Source: Methylococcales bacterium
Lineage (GTDB): Bacteria > Pseudomonadota > Gammaproteobacteria > Methylococcales > Methylomonadaceae
DNA length: 48,612 bases
Assembly (NCBI GenBank): GCA_003584875.1
Contig: QVQD01000196.1
Location: forward strand, 1-48,612
Reading direction: 5' to 3'
Part shown: positions 1 through 9,037 of the stretch, in pieces
Numbering within the stretch: position 1 is the first letter of the stretch
Layout of the letters: each line of letters begins with the position of its first letter
Notes under the pieces: generated by a model
What the model was told of the DNA's origin: nothing
Databases searched by the model: none
What the model saw: the letters and a program-made list of their open reading frames with translations, nothing else
Translations under genes and position numbers: made by a program

Positions 1-7
1 GATAAAC

Positions 8-23
8 AAAACTCATGAGTTTT
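8..23. repeat. 16-bp perfect palindrome
   Basis: Sixteen bases (AAAACTCATGAGTTTT) form a perfect palindrome at the left edge. It may be the end of a gene outside the window or a protein-binding site. The rest of 1-215 shows no gene that I can support. Confidence 0.4.
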
Positions 24-215
24 GACTCCGCTAGTATGCATTAAGCTTTGGGCCGTTCGGTGTGACTGCCGGAAACACTTTACTCGCATACGCTCGCAAA
101 GCCTTATTCCAGCCTACAGTTGCCTAAGCTAATAATCTTTTAATCTAAACGTCAAAATTTGTCGATCCACTTCGCTAAAATCCTTTAATTCTTTATATAT
201 TGAGGTATTAGAGCA

Positions 216-1160
216 ATGGGCTTTAGAACATTTAAAAACATGAAATTTAGAGACTTACTAGTCGGTAAAACAGATCAGGCACAGCAAGCCCTTGATGTGT
301 TTTTTGCTGGCATTGATAAAGAAAAAATTCTCTGGTATCCAAGTGCCGGAAGAGACTATCGGGACTTAATGGAGATTACGCCAGAAAGGTTAGCCTTACA
401 TGGTATTTCTGAGCAACCCAATATTATATGCCACACCGATTATAATCTTGATTGGACAGGACTCGATCAAGAACTACCGATGCCAATGATTATTCATGAG
501 CATGCGCGTACTACAATTAAATTGATGGAAAAACTCCCCTTGGCTTTTGCGCCTGGTACTAATATTCGCTATCAGGTAAGGCATAGCCATGTTAGTTTCT
601 ATGATTATCATCAGCCTGATGAACCGACTATTTACTTTTTAAAGCTTAATATTGTGTCTGACACACTGGGTGAGTTTGATGTGGATATGTTTTACTTTAT
701 GTTTGAAAATCACAACTTCCTTAAAGAGGTCATTTTAAAGAAGAGATTGCCGATAACGCATTTTGTAAAAGTCAGGCAGGGTTGTGGCTTTGGTGGTTGT
801 CGTAAGTGTATTTCAGTGTTTTACAGCTTGCTTGCAAACATTGGTGTTAAATATTTACTGGTTGATGCTGAAGTACACTATTGTCATGAAACACACGAAC
901 GATTAACACATCGATTTCATATCAGGCATAAGAATTATAAATTGATAACTATTGGCACTCGGCTGAATTGGAGCGGTTACTATGTAAAAGTTTACAAAGT
1001 GGTAAGAACCAAAGGCTACCTGGATAATGAGACCTTTAACATGAATTTAGCCCAGATAGCAGAAGGCTGGGGGCATGAAATGTGGGAACCTCAACAGTTC
1101 TTATTTATGGATCCGCCCACCCCCAGACATTTTAGATTAAGAGACTGCAACTATGAATAA
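216..1160 (+). CDS. Unrecognised 314-aa protein with a Cys cluster
   Basis: I do not recognise the family. The protein is soluble-looking (no signal peptide, no membrane segment) and rich in aromatic residues and histidine. Near residue 190 there is a cysteine cluster with spacing C-x4-C-x2-C (CGFGGCRKC), followed by a His/Cys-rich stretch (VHYCHETHERLTHRFH). This could bind a metal ion, but that is inference. The ATG at 216 is the first good start. The stop overlaps the start of the next gene by 8 bases (ATGAATAA), so the two are probably translated together. Continuous codon use over 945 bases argues for a real gene. Confidence 0.7.
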   Translation: MGFRTFKNMKFRDLLVGKTDQAQQALDVFFAGIDKEKILWYPSAGRDYRDLMEITPERLALHGISEQPNIICHTDYNLDWTGLDQELPMPMIIHEHARTTIKLMEKLPLAFAPGTNIRYQVRHSHVSFYDYHQPDEPTIYFLKLNIVSDTLGEFDVDMFYFMFENHNFLKEVILKKRLPITHFVKVRQGCGFGGCRKCISVFYSLLANIGVKYLLVDAEVHYCHETHERLTHRFHIRHKNYKLITIGTRLNWSGYYVKVYKVVRTKGYLDNETFNMNLAQIAEGWGHEMWEPQQFLFMDPPTPRHFRLRDCNYE

Positions 1161-2136
1161 GATTGTTATGGCTTTGACATGCTTAATATTATCATCTAAT
1201 GTTTTGGCGACGCCTCAACAGGTATCGTCTCTTAATGAAGTACCCAAATTAATCAAAAATAAAGAGGGCTCGACGAAATATCTTGAACAGATAAACGGTG
1301 ATGAAAAGCCAGATGGTTTTGGAACCACCCTACCCTCAGGGCTGAGCGCTAAAGCTATCGTTAGCTTACTTGCACCTAAAGAAGATTTAGGACTAGCAAC
1401 CTTAGTGGGCGCTAAAGCCTGGCCTTATCGCCCTGATACTTTTGTAGTCATCGCCTGTTTTTCTGGCAATAAAGAACGATATGATAATCAAAAAATGTTA
1501 AACCAACAGCCTACTTGCAATAAAGACTACGACGCCGACCATAAGCGTTATATTGATCAAGCCGTATATTTAGGCATTTTAGAGTTTAAAGAAAATATCA
1601 TAAAACCTACTTTAGTCGCTAGTTACGGTAGGCCTCTGGATATAAAAACCGTTTGGAATGCGAATAAATTAGTACCGTCTTCTTATTACGAGCCATTTTA
1701 TTTTAATATTAGTCGGGATAAAAATAACACCATGCCAGAGGAATATGAACGTTTCGATTTAGCCCCCTTTAAAATCAATGAAAAAGAGACTGCATTCGGT
1801 CTGCGTTTAGGATGGAATGAAGGCTATTTCAGTGGTTTTGGTTATTTTGAAGCGCTGGCTTTATTTAAAATCGATGGAGATCGCTTGATTAATATTTTAT
1901 CAGCAGAACCGATCTATTTCTTTCAGGATCACGCAGAAAAATGGCATAAGGATGGAACTCGTGACCATGTGCTTTATCAAGGAGATTATGTACTTAGCAT
2001 GTTAACTGACAAAACTGAAGGCTATTACAATCTTCAAATTAAAACCCACGATAGTCATTGGAAAAGACTCTTTAAGTGGGACAGTAAATTAGCAAAGTAT
2101 ATGCCGGTTAAGGTGAAAAAACAGCGTAAGGCCTAA
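1153..2136 (+). CDS. Unrecognised exported 327-aa protein
   Basis: The N-terminus has a classical Sec signal peptide (MNKIVMALTCLILSSNVLAT, cleavage probably after the VLA near residue 19). The mature protein is predicted to be periplasmic or secreted. It has two Cys, near residues 102 and 121, that could form a disulfide, and a basic C-terminus. I recognise no domain. It overlaps the upstream gene by 8 bases and is very likely its operon partner, so one product is cytoplasmic and the other exported. Function unknown. Confidence 0.72.
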   Translation: MNKIVMALTCLILSSNVLATPQQVSSLNEVPKLIKNKEGSTKYLEQINGDEKPDGFGTTLPSGLSAKAIVSLLAPKEDLGLATLVGAKAWPYRPDTFVVIACFSGNKERYDNQKMLNQQPTCNKDYDADHKRYIDQAVYLGILEFKENIIKPTLVASYGRPLDIKTVWNANKLVPSSYYEPFYFNISRDKNNTMPEEYERFDLAPFKINEKETAFGLRLGWNEGYFSGFGYFEALALFKIDGDRLINILSAEPIYFFQDHAEKWHKDGTRDHVLYQGDYVLSMLTDKTEGYYNLQIKTHDSHWKRLFKWDSKLAKYMPVKVKKQRKA

Positions 2137-2144
2137 CAGAGCTG

Positions 2145-2280
2145 GATTTATAGGGTGGATTCGGAGCGATAGCGAAAATTAACCATAAACCGACCTACGC
2201 CCTAAATTATACGTAGGCGGGGATTAAGCTAAAGCCACACCTACACACTACAAAAAACCTTAACTGTGGGCGGTGCAGCT
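2145..2280. repeat. Degenerate REP-like palindromes
   Basis: The gap after the exported gene holds repeat debris. A clear unit at 2213-2244 begins GTAGGCGGGG and ends CCACACCTAC, so it has GTAG/CTAC feet around a hairpin core containing TTAAGCTAAAGCC. A second piece at 2150-2205 contains GCGATAGCG and CGACCTAC, both typical of the GTCGGGTTAGCG family found elsewhere in the window. Confidence 0.5.
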
Positions 2281-2290
2281 ACGGGTCTAA

Positions 2291-2902
2291 CTATAGCTCT
2301 GTACCAATGGCGAGAATGGGCGAGCTTATTAGTAAAAAGTTCTCAATTTCAAGTGGCTGCACATAGCTAAGCTCATCAATATTTTCTTTCTTACTGATAT
2401 ATTCTGCTCTTAATTGCATCAATAACTGCCCTAAAATATTCATTCCGCTTAACATGCTTTCATCTTCTTTATTTAACACCGCCCCCCAGAACCGATCTTT
2501 GGGCGAGCGTTCTACAATAGGCATATTGCCAGTACTTTCTAATATTTCTCCCAGCCTATGCCCATTTTGGGCAAGCTTCACTCTCAAACACCACCACATT
2601 ATCTCGATTCTATGAGCATCCCAATCTGCTCGCGTGTGTAATCTATATCTTTTACTTCTACTTTTCATTTTCGCCCTCATAGGGGATTTTAATAAGATAA
2701 TTTCATTTTGAATTTCAGGATGATCAGGGAATCGACAAGCCTGATACAGGGCTTCTGTATTAGCGATATCATACCCATTGACTGAAACAGGAAACGCATT
2801 TGACATGTTTGATAAACCACCAAATTTTTCCTTAACCTTACAAAACACAGAAACTTCATTTAAACAATAACTTGACTCAACCTGAACAATTTCAAAATTC
2901 AT
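2291..2902 (-). CDS. NADAR-domain protein (YbiA-like, DUF1768)
   Basis: Residues 25-170 match the NADAR fold: GLSNMSNAFPVSVNG, then the glutamate motif TEALYQACRF, KSPMRAKMKSRS, an R-x-DWD segment, VERSPKDRFWGA and a closing LGQLLMQLRAEY. NADAR proteins act on NAD-derived or ADP-ribosyl substrates; some are reported to remove ADP-ribose from guanine in DNA. YbiA-type members act on riboflavin intermediates. The open frame extends to 3043, but the ATG at 2902 starts the recognisable protein, has GGGTG just upstream, and avoids 47 residues that look like intergenic sequence. About 30 residues beyond the domain are unassigned. It is divergent from the zincin-like gene at 3115. The exact substrate is unknown. 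Confidence 0.8.
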   Translation of the reverse strand: MNFEIVQVESSYCLNEVSVFCKVKEKFGGLSNMSNAFPVSVNGYDIANTEALYQACRFPDHPEIQNEIILLKSPMRAKMKSRSKRYRLHTRADWDAHRIEIMWWCLRVKLAQNGHRLGEILESTGNMPIVERSPKDRFWGAVLNKEDESMLSGMNILGQLLMQLRAEYISKKENIDELSYVQPLEIENFLLISSPILAIGTEL

Positions 2903-2933
2903 ATAACACCCAATAACTAAAAAATAAAGGCGA

Positions 2934-2955
2934 CCCACTAAGCCGGCGAAGTGGG
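2934..2955. other. Hairpin in the NADAR/zincin intergenic region
   Basis: CCCACT and AAGTGGG arms flank an 8-base loop between the two divergent genes. It may be an operator or a transcript hairpin in the NADAR leader. The rest of 2903-3114 probably carries both promoters, but I saw no confident -35/-10 pair. Confidence 0.3.
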
Positions 2956-3114
2956 TTATTATCGTTGAGGCTTGCGACAAAAAAAGACGTTCAAACAAAA
3001 TTAATGTCATAAAACTATGTCGCCCAATGTTGCTGTGCGTCATGATATGCCGGTTAATCTGGTTACTATTTGTTTATCTCATAAACTTTTAAAAACACAG
3101 AGTCGGAAGCTAAT

Positions 3115-4545
3115 ATGTCGAATAAAACTAAAACCCCAGAGCAACTCATAGCATTTATAAAATCATCAGGTAAAAAAAATCCCTCTGATGATTCAATAGG
3201 GGGAAACAGTTGGTCTGCAGATGACTGGGTTACGCAGTTAACAATCAAAATCCCTAATTGGAAAGAAATAGTTGCTGATCCATGTAATCATGCTCTATTA
3301 ACTTCAGTAAAACCTAAAGACGGCGCTTATAGATTAGATGAAGTATTAGTTGCTGCGGGGGGATTGGAACTTGCAAAAAAATGGTTTTATAGCTATAGCT
3401 ATGGAAGTGACCGACATTATGTTACTGAGAGTTGGTTAATCACTAATACTGCATTATGGTTTCAATTTGATGAAAGAATTAAACATAGCCTTATAGATAA
3501 TTGTAGAAGAGGCTTGATTGGTACAATGACAATCGAAATTTGGTTAGATTTATCTCAGGATATGAAGAATAAATTTCTTACCAATCTATTTGAAGATGTC
3601 GAAATTATACCTTCTAAGTTTATGAAGGAACTGTCTCGTGACCTTCACTTCTTTCACAGGGAAGATTTTGCTGGGTATGCGTCAAAGACACTTCATCTTA
3701 ATGAGATGATTTCCAGAATATCCACCTTTAATTATGTATGTTCACCAGCAATACAAATGATTCGTTATATTATCGAAGACGCTCAAGATTTAGTGTACTT
3801 AAAACGGATTGATGACACTATTGAGGAATACCGAAAATCTTGGCAGACCGTTAATGCTCAATCACGCAGCGGCGTAAGTCATCTTAGAAGCACTTACGAC
3901 CCAACTCCAAACGAACGTGAACTGATTGCCAGATTACTCAGTAAAACGCAGAGGGCGGGATATTCGATGGTGGCACTCCCAACGATAAAGCAATCTTATG
4001 AGATACCGCCTTTGTTTGTTAGTCATCCAGAATTAGAACATCCAAATACGCATCAAAATATAGCTCAAGATCCTGAACGTAGAGCGCCTGAATATTATAA
4101 CGTGGAAGAACTGCTGGGTTGCTACCAGCCTGAGCATGAAACCATCATTCTCTATGAACGAGGTATAAGTTGGTTAGGTGTAAAGGGTTACGATAGCGAT
4201 GTATTACGTAGCGTTGTGCTTATTCATGAACTTGCACATTGGACGATGCATAAACTACCTAAACCAAATATTGCGGACTGGTCAACAGTGCTCTATAAAA
4301 GTACTGAAAGTGATTTACATGAAGCTTGGGCGCAATTACTGACTTACTGGATAGCTGAAGAAGTGGGCTGTGATTTTGAAGCAACCTTCGAACAATTGAA
4401 CAGAAATCAATCACAACCTTATCATTTATATAAGCAGTTCCCTATCGCGACTTACTCAACTTCAAAAATCATGACCTCACTTGAAATGTTGCGAGCATTA
4501 ACTATGCCTGCCACACTGAATGACTGGCACGAAATATTAAAATGA
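3115..4545 (+). CDS. Zincin-like putative metallopeptidase (HExxH)
   Basis: The 476-aa protein has no signal peptide. Residues 371-375 form a zinc motif HELAH, followed by WTMH. A glutamate about 28 residues later (E403 in HEAWAQLLTY) is placed as a third ligand, as in gluzincins. The HELAHWTxH pattern resembles the zincin half of ArdC-type antirestriction proteins and ImmA-like peptidases, but the first ~280 residues match nothing I recognise. CGGAAG precedes the ATG at a good distance, which supports this start. It is divergently arranged with the NADAR gene, and the two are bracketed by repeat clusters at 2145-2280 and 4556-4735. A regulated protease in a stress or defence module is possible; this is inference. 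Confidence 0.72.
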   Translation: MSNKTKTPEQLIAFIKSSGKKNPSDDSIGGNSWSADDWVTQLTIKIPNWKEIVADPCNHALLTSVKPKDGAYRLDEVLVAAGGLELAKKWFYSYSYGSDRHYVTESWLITNTALWFQFDERIKHSLIDNCRRGLIGTMTIEIWLDLSQDMKNKFLTNLFEDVEIIPSKFMKELSRDLHFFHREDFAGYASKTLHLNEMISRISTFNYVCSPAIQMIRYIIEDAQDLVYLKRIDDTIEEYRKSWQTVNAQSRSGVSHLRSTYDPTPNERELIARLLSKTQRAGYSMVALPTIKQSYEIPPLFVSHPELEHPNTHQNIAQDPERRAPEYYNVEELLGCYQPEHETIILYERGISWLGVKGYDSDVLRSVVLIHELAHWTMHKLPKPNIADWSTVLYKSTESDLHEAWAQLLTYWIAEEVGCDFEATFEQLNRNQSQPYHLYKQFPIATYSTSKIMTSLEMLRALTMPATLNDWHEILK

Positions 4546-4555
4546 AATTGAACCG

Positions 4556-4660
4556 CCAAGCGGGATCGAAGCGTGACGTGGTTTATAAGCCCGTTACTTA
4601 CGTTTCGAAGTTATCTAAGCTTATAAACGTTTCGGTCGGGGTTGCAAACCCCGACCGGCA
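4556..4660 (-). repeat. Copy of the ~100-bp CGGTCGGGGTT element
   Basis: Read on the minus strand, it begins with a palindrome (TGCCGGTCGGGGTTTGCAAC and its complement half), continues GAAACGTTTA, then CTTCGAAAC, and ends with a degenerate TTATAAACC palindrome. The first 37 bases are identical to the copy at 48463. A more diverged copy is at 17803. Confidence 0.7.
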
Positions 4661-4671
4661 TTAGTATCAAT

Positions 4672-4735
4672 TGTAGGGGCGACAGATTCGCCACGTAAAA
4701 ACTACGCGAATTCAACAGTGAAGAGCATCCTATAG
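4672..4735. repeat. REP-like element, GTAGGGGCGA family
   Basis: GTAGGGGCGACAGATTCGCC is followed by ACTACGCGAATTC. It is a degenerate relative of the better preserved pair at 21240-21305. Confidence 0.5.
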
Positions 4736-4742
4736 CGGTATT

Positions 4743-6905
4743 TCAATTCACAAAGCCCATACAACTAAACTGCTCACCTTTAGCGATACATTCTTGTTCT
4801 AAGATGTTGAGCATCTGATTTATATCGAAGGGCGTTTCTTGAAACTTGGCCTGCCGACTCAGCACAGCAAAATCACCTGGAGTAAGTTGAGTAAGGTGTT
4901 GTATTTGTTGTTTAATAGGCGCGAGTATTTCGCTGTCTTTGGGTAATAGCGTACCCAATCGCTGAGTTTCTTGTTTAAATAAGTTCCAGCGTTGTTCGAC
5001 GGTTAAATAATCAAACTTTACTTTAAAATCAAAACGGCGCAGTGCTGCTTGATCAATACGTTCCATCAGATTAGTGGTACAGATAAAGATGCCATCGAAA
5101 TCTTCCATTTGCGTTAACAACTCATTGACGCTACTGACTTCCCAGTGATGCCTTGCTTCTTGCCTACCACCCAAAAAACTATCGGCCTCATCCAATAGTA
5201 AAATCGCAGCATCCCGTTTAGCTGTTTTAAACATTTTAGCCATGTTCTTTTCAGTCTCACCAATATATTTATTAAAGATATCGGATGCACGCTTAACTAA
5301 CAAAGGCATGCCAAGTTGTTCAGCAAGGTGCTTTGCAAAGGCCGTCTTACCTGTACCCGGTACACCATAAAAACACAGCGTACCTTTGGGGTATCGTTTA
5401 AAGCCTTTAACCAAATTATCGAGGGGTATTGAGGTATTAGTAAACTGTGGATCGTAACCGGTGACTGTGTGGTGACGCTGAAAGATATTTTCTTTATTAT
5501 TAAACAAAGGACTTTGGCTATTGATAATATTTTCTATCAGGGTTTCGTCGGTGTAAGGACTATCAGCTTTACACTGCTTAGCAATAACCGTGGCTTTTTT
5601 TATTTGGAGGATAGAAATATCAGCACGCTGACCTATTTTTTTCAACCAAGCCGTGCTTACAGAAAGCCCTTTAGTAGCGATACTAATCTCTTTTTGGCGC
5701 AAGGTCTCAGGTAAGGCATCAACGCCCAAGGCATAATCGAAGCGACGTAAAAAAGCTCTATCGATGTCCGCAGGATTTTTAACTATCCATATAACAGGCA
5801 AAGGATTATTAGCCATTTGTTTTTTTAATAACCAAGGATTAATGCTTGGGATTGAGTAGTCATCATCTTGATTATTACTTGAATATTGTGGAAAAAAGCC
5901 ATCAGCCTGGTCAATCAAAATAACTTCAGATTTAGCGTGCTCTGTTAACCAATATTGCGTTGATAGGTACGCGGCAAAACGATCTTCTGTTTCTAGCGAG
6001 ACTTGATTACTATCATCTGATGCAACTTCAATTAAGGTAACTCCTACAGCTTTTGCGATTAAGCGAGCCAGTTCATATTTGCCTTGTGCTGATATGCCAT
6101 AGATTAATACGTTTATCCCTGATTCTTTTCGTGCTAAAGCATTCTTTAGGTACGGCACTAAAACATTTAAATCATTACTGAGCAAGGGGTAGTCGCTCAC
6201 TGCAAATGGACTTTTTTTGCAGGCTTTAAAAAACAACTTTCTTAATTCTGCCGCCGTATAGTGATTATCGAGCAATGGGTGTAGCAAGAATGGCGGGATT
6301 ATTAAACGTGACAGATCGTTTTCCTCAGCTGTATCTAACCAGCCAGTGCGATATAAAGAACTACTTTTCTTGAAGTTATTTTCAATTTCTTGACTATCGC
6401 GTGTAGTCAACAATTGTAGATATTCTTTGATAGAGGTTTGTCTATTGGGTACGCAATAGTCTTCAAGAAATACTTGAAATTGAATGTTATGCTTAACTAA
6501 CAAACTATAAGCCAAGAGCTCTTGTTCACAAGGGGATAATTTGAATTGTTTTCCTATACAAATTATATTACTAAACAAAGGGCTATCGAGAGCCATGCCT
6601 ATTTGTAATAGTTGATCTAATTGAGTGCTTATTTGTTGATAGATGTCATCTAACTCTCGATCTGCAAGACTCACTTTACTATCCGTTGCTAAGCCTGTTA
6701 AACGACCCAGTTTTTTTTGATCAAATAAAACCTCTAAAGCCTCTAAAGGTAATTTGTTTTTTAGGCCGATTGCGAGCCTGAGCAAATAAATTGCTGTGAG
6801 TGATTGATAAGGATCACTCTTTAAGGTCAATGGTGCAGTCGTGTTACTAGATGTTTTGCATACAAACTCAGGTATTTTATCGTGTTGGGTATTTATAGTT
6901 GTCAT
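4743..6905 (-). CDS. Tandem AAA+ ATPase, first module degenerate
   Basis: About 720 residues. A helical N-terminal region (~1-240) precedes two AAA+ modules. Module 1 has an altered Walker A (GISAQGKYE, near 270) and a Walker B of VILIDQAD in which the catalytic Glu is Gln, so it probably binds but does not hydrolyse ATP. Module 2 is intact: GVPGTGKT near 515, ILLLDEAD near 570, and an arginine-finger region ALRRFD. The family includes remodelling ATPases related to the FtsH, Cdc48 and YjoB ATPase domains. No protease domain is present. The open frame starts at a GTG (6914), but AAGGAG lies 8 bases before the ATG at 6905, which I prefer. It is divergent from the sirtuin gene across about 117 bases. 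Target unknown. Confidence 0.85.
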   Translation of the reverse strand: MTTINTQHDKIPEFVCKTSSNTTAPLTLKSDPYQSLTAIYLLRLAIGLKNKLPLEALEVLFDQKKLGRLTGLATDSKVSLADRELDDIYQQISTQLDQLLQIGMALDSPLFSNIICIGKQFKLSPCEQELLAYSLLVKHNIQFQVFLEDYCVPNRQTSIKEYLQLLTTRDSQEIENNFKKSSSLYRTGWLDTAEENDLSRLIIPPFLLHPLLDNHYTAAELRKLFFKACKKSPFAVSDYPLLSNDLNVLVPYLKNALARKESGINVLIYGISAQGKYELARLIAKAVGVTLIEVASDDSNQVSLETEDRFAAYLSTQYWLTEHAKSEVILIDQADGFFPQYSSNNQDDDYSIPSINPWLLKKQMANNPLPVIWIVKNPADIDRAFLRRFDYALGVDALPETLRQKEISIATKGLSVSTAWLKKIGQRADISILQIKKATVIAKQCKADSPYTDETLIENIINSQSPLFNNKENIFQRHHTVTGYDPQFTNTSIPLDNLVKGFKRYPKGTLCFYGVPGTGKTAFAKHLAEQLGMPLLVKRASDIFNKYIGETEKNMAKMFKTAKRDAAILLLDEADSFLGGRQEARHHWEVSSVNELLTQMEDFDGIFICTTNLMERIDQAALRRFDFKVKFDYLTVEQRWNLFKQETQRLGTLLPKDSEILAPIKQQIQHLTQLTPGDFAVLSRQAKFQETPFDINQMLNILEQECIAKGEQFSCMGFVN

Positions 6906-7022
6906 GGTAGCCACTCCTTAAGAAATTATGAAGTAGTCTACTCAAACCATGCGACACCTTATGACGTTTGAATATGGATAATAGTCAGTAAAAGCAGTGT
7001 AATTTTATTAAAGAGGCGGAGC

Positions 7023-7775
7023 ATGAAGTTTGAACAAACCTTGATTGAAAAACTAAGACAAGCACAACGAATTGTGTTTTTTACCGGCGCTGGCGTATCC
7101 CAAGAAAGTGGCATCCCAACCTTTCGAGATGGCCTCACCAGTATTTGGCAACACTTTGACCCAGAGCTATATGCTACCGTAGCTGGTTTTGATAATAATC
7201 CTAACAAAGTATGGGAATGGTACTGGGATAGACGTCAGGCTTTTAAAGCCTTAGAACCCAATGCTGCTCATGATGTTATCGCAGCCTGGCAAGATAAGGC
7301 TCAAGAGGTTACAGTGATTACCCAAAATATAGATGGCTTTCATCAAAAAGCAGGCAGTCAATCAGTAATCGAATTGCATGGTAGTTTAACGATGGATAAA
7401 TGTCGGGCTCAGGGTCATGCAATCGAACATAATTTTAATAGTACATCGAAGCAACAGCCATCGTGTACTGAATGCGGTAGTTTATTACGACCTGATGTCG
7501 TTTGGTTTGGTGAAGCATTGCCAGATGAAGCTTATGATCAAGCTGAAATCGCTAGTTTTAATTGTGACGTGTTTATTTGCATTGGCTGTTCTATGGATAT
7601 TTATCCGGCTGCAAATTTACCTTATAACGCCTCTGCCAGTGGCGCGTATCTGATACAAATCAACCCTAATGCGACCGATTTAGATGAAACAGCTCATTGT
7701 AATTTGTATGACAATGCCGGAGTGGTTATGCCCGCTTTATGGCAAGCGGTTTGGGGAAATACTGATTTTATCTAG
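7023..7775 (+). CDS. cobB: NAD-dependent protein deacylase, sirtuin class III (CobB/SIRT5-like)
   Basis: Sir2 motifs are complete: TGAGVSQESGIPTFRD (21-36), TQNID (100-104), catalytic His119 in ELHG, and an NAD-contacting GCSMDIYPAA. Y67 and R70 in YWDR form the YxxR pair that in SIRT5 and CobB binds acidic acyl groups, so desuccinylase or demalonylase activity is likely besides deacetylation. The zinc-site region has one Cys (127) in the first pair and CTEC (148-151) in the second; from memory, E. coli CobB also lacks a full first pair. It uses NAD+ and releases nicotinamide and O-acyl-ADP-ribose. It faces away from the AAA+ gene. Confidence 0.93.
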   Translation: MKFEQTLIEKLRQAQRIVFFTGAGVSQESGIPTFRDGLTSIWQHFDPELYATVAGFDNNPNKVWEWYWDRRQAFKALEPNAAHDVIAAWQDKAQEVTVITQNIDGFHQKAGSQSVIELHGSLTMDKCRAQGHAIEHNFNSTSKQQPSCTECGSLLRPDVVWFGEALPDEAYDQAEIASFNCDVFICIGCSMDIYPAANLPYNASASGAYLIQINPNATDLDETAHCNLYDNAGVVMPALWQAVWGNTDFI

Positions 7776-7857
7776 ACAAGTAAAAAATAGTTTTATTTCG
7801 ACAAGGATAATACTGGATTTAGTTTTATCCCATCTTTACACGTTCATAAAACGCATC

Positions 7858-7880
7858 GTTCCCACGCAGAGCGTGGGAAC
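7858..7880. repeat. Palindrome of the GTTCCCACGC family
   Basis: GTTCCCACGC and GCGTGGGAAC form perfect 10-base arms around a 3-base loop. Half-copies with GCGTGGGAA or GGAACGAGC occur near 27150, 43970 and 48577. The following bases, 7912-7930, contain AAAGAGGGGGCTAGG, related to the hairpin at 17706. Confidence 0.65.
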
Positions 7881-7994
7881 AATAAAACTTGTGTAGAAAT
7901 CTATGCCTAATAAAGAGGGGGCTAGGAGGGAGTTATCAAAAAAAGGGATGATCTATTAACTCAGCCACAATTTATAAGTTAATTTATATCATCT

Positions 7995-8918
7995 TTATTC
8001 AGGTGCTCTAGGCGTTTGCGCGGAGGGCATATAGGAAATAGGCGCGTCTTCATCTGTATCAAAGGTCACCATTTCCCAAGCATCTTTATTTTCCAACAGC
8101 GTACGCAGTAATTTATTGTTCAAACCATGTCCTGATTTATAACCGGTAAATTCACCAATTAAACTATGACCTAATAAATATAAATCACCAATGGCGTCGA
8201 GTATTTTGTGTTTAACAAACTCGTCAGCACAGCGTAAACCATCTTCATTGATAATTTTATCGTCATCAACCACGATTGCGTTGTCAAGACTTCCGCCTAA
8301 AGCTAGATTATTTTCACGCAACATATCGATATCTTTCATAAAACCAAAGGTTCTAGCTCGACTTACTTCTTTAACGAAAGCCGTTGATGAAAAATCCATC
8401 GATGCAGTTTTGACATGTTCTTCAAAAGCGGGATGTTCAAAATCAATGGTAAAAGTCACTTTGAAGCCTTCAAAAGGACTAAATGAAGCCCACTTATCGC
8501 CATCATCAACTCTGATTTCACGTTTAATTTTAATATATTGCTTAGGGCAATCTTGCTCTTCAACACCGGCTGATTGCAATAAAAATACAAAAGGGCCCGC
8601 GCTACCATCCATAATAGGCACTTCTGCTGCACTGACATCAATAATTGCGTTATCGATGCCTAAACCAGCAAAGGCTGACAGCAAATGTTCAATGGTTGAT
8701 ATTTTTACATCACCTGAAACTAAAGTGGTTGATAAGACAGTTTCTCCGACATTTTCTGGTGCTGCCTGAATAGTAACCGGTACATCTAAATCTACTCGAC
8801 GAAATTTAATACCTGTATTAGGTTCTGCGGGTCGTAACGTTAAATATATTTTTTCGCCAGTATGCAAGCCTACGCCAGTAGCCCTAATAGTATTTTTTAA
8901 AGTTCGCTGTTTAATCAT
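7995..8918 (-). CDS. lpxC: UDP-3-O-acyl-N-acetylglucosamine deacetylase
   Basis: This zinc enzyme commits UDP-acyl-GlcNAc to lipid A synthesis in the cytoplasm. The start [21 protein letters not shown] is typical. The zinc ligands are visible: His in [17 protein letters not shown], then [14 protein letters not shown] (His and Asp), with the catalytic His in SGHGLNNK. Length 307 aa is normal. In many Gammaproteobacteria lpxC lies after ftsZ; here it stands apart, downstream of rimI and a long inverted repeat, so it probably has its own promoter in the 8919-9158 gap. Confidence 0.97.
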   Translation of the reverse strand: MIKQRTLKNTIRATGVGLHTGEKIYLTLRPAEPNTGIKFRRVDLDVPVTIQAAPENVGETVLSTTLVSGDVKISTIEHLLSAFAGLGIDNAIIDVSAAEVPIMDGSAGPFVFLLQSAGVEEQDCPKQYIKIKREIRVDDGDKWASFSPFEGFKVTFTIDFEHPAFEEHVKTASMDFSSTAFVKEVSRARTFGFMKDIDMLRENNLALGGSLDNAIVVDDDKIINEDGLRCADEFVKHKILDAIGDLYLLGHSLIGEFTGYKSGHGLNNKLLRTLLENKDAWEMVTFDTDEDAPISYMPSAQTPRAPE

Positions 8919-9037
8919 AAGTAAATAAAACCGAATAGAGGGTGGAGCAAAAAAAGGCTAATTTTATCACACTTATGTTCTTATGAGAGTGAATCATGAC
9001 ATTATGTTTATAACTTAAACTATTAGCAGAACAATTT

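Noticed and set aside
2903-3043. 47-residue N-terminal extension of the NADAR frame
   Set aside because: The codons translate intergenic sequence including the hairpin at 2934; the Met at 2902 with GGGTG upstream is the better start.
8191-8769. 192-codon plus-strand ORF inside lpxC
   Set aside because: It is the antisense shadow of lpxC, whose zinc ligands and full-length match are clear.
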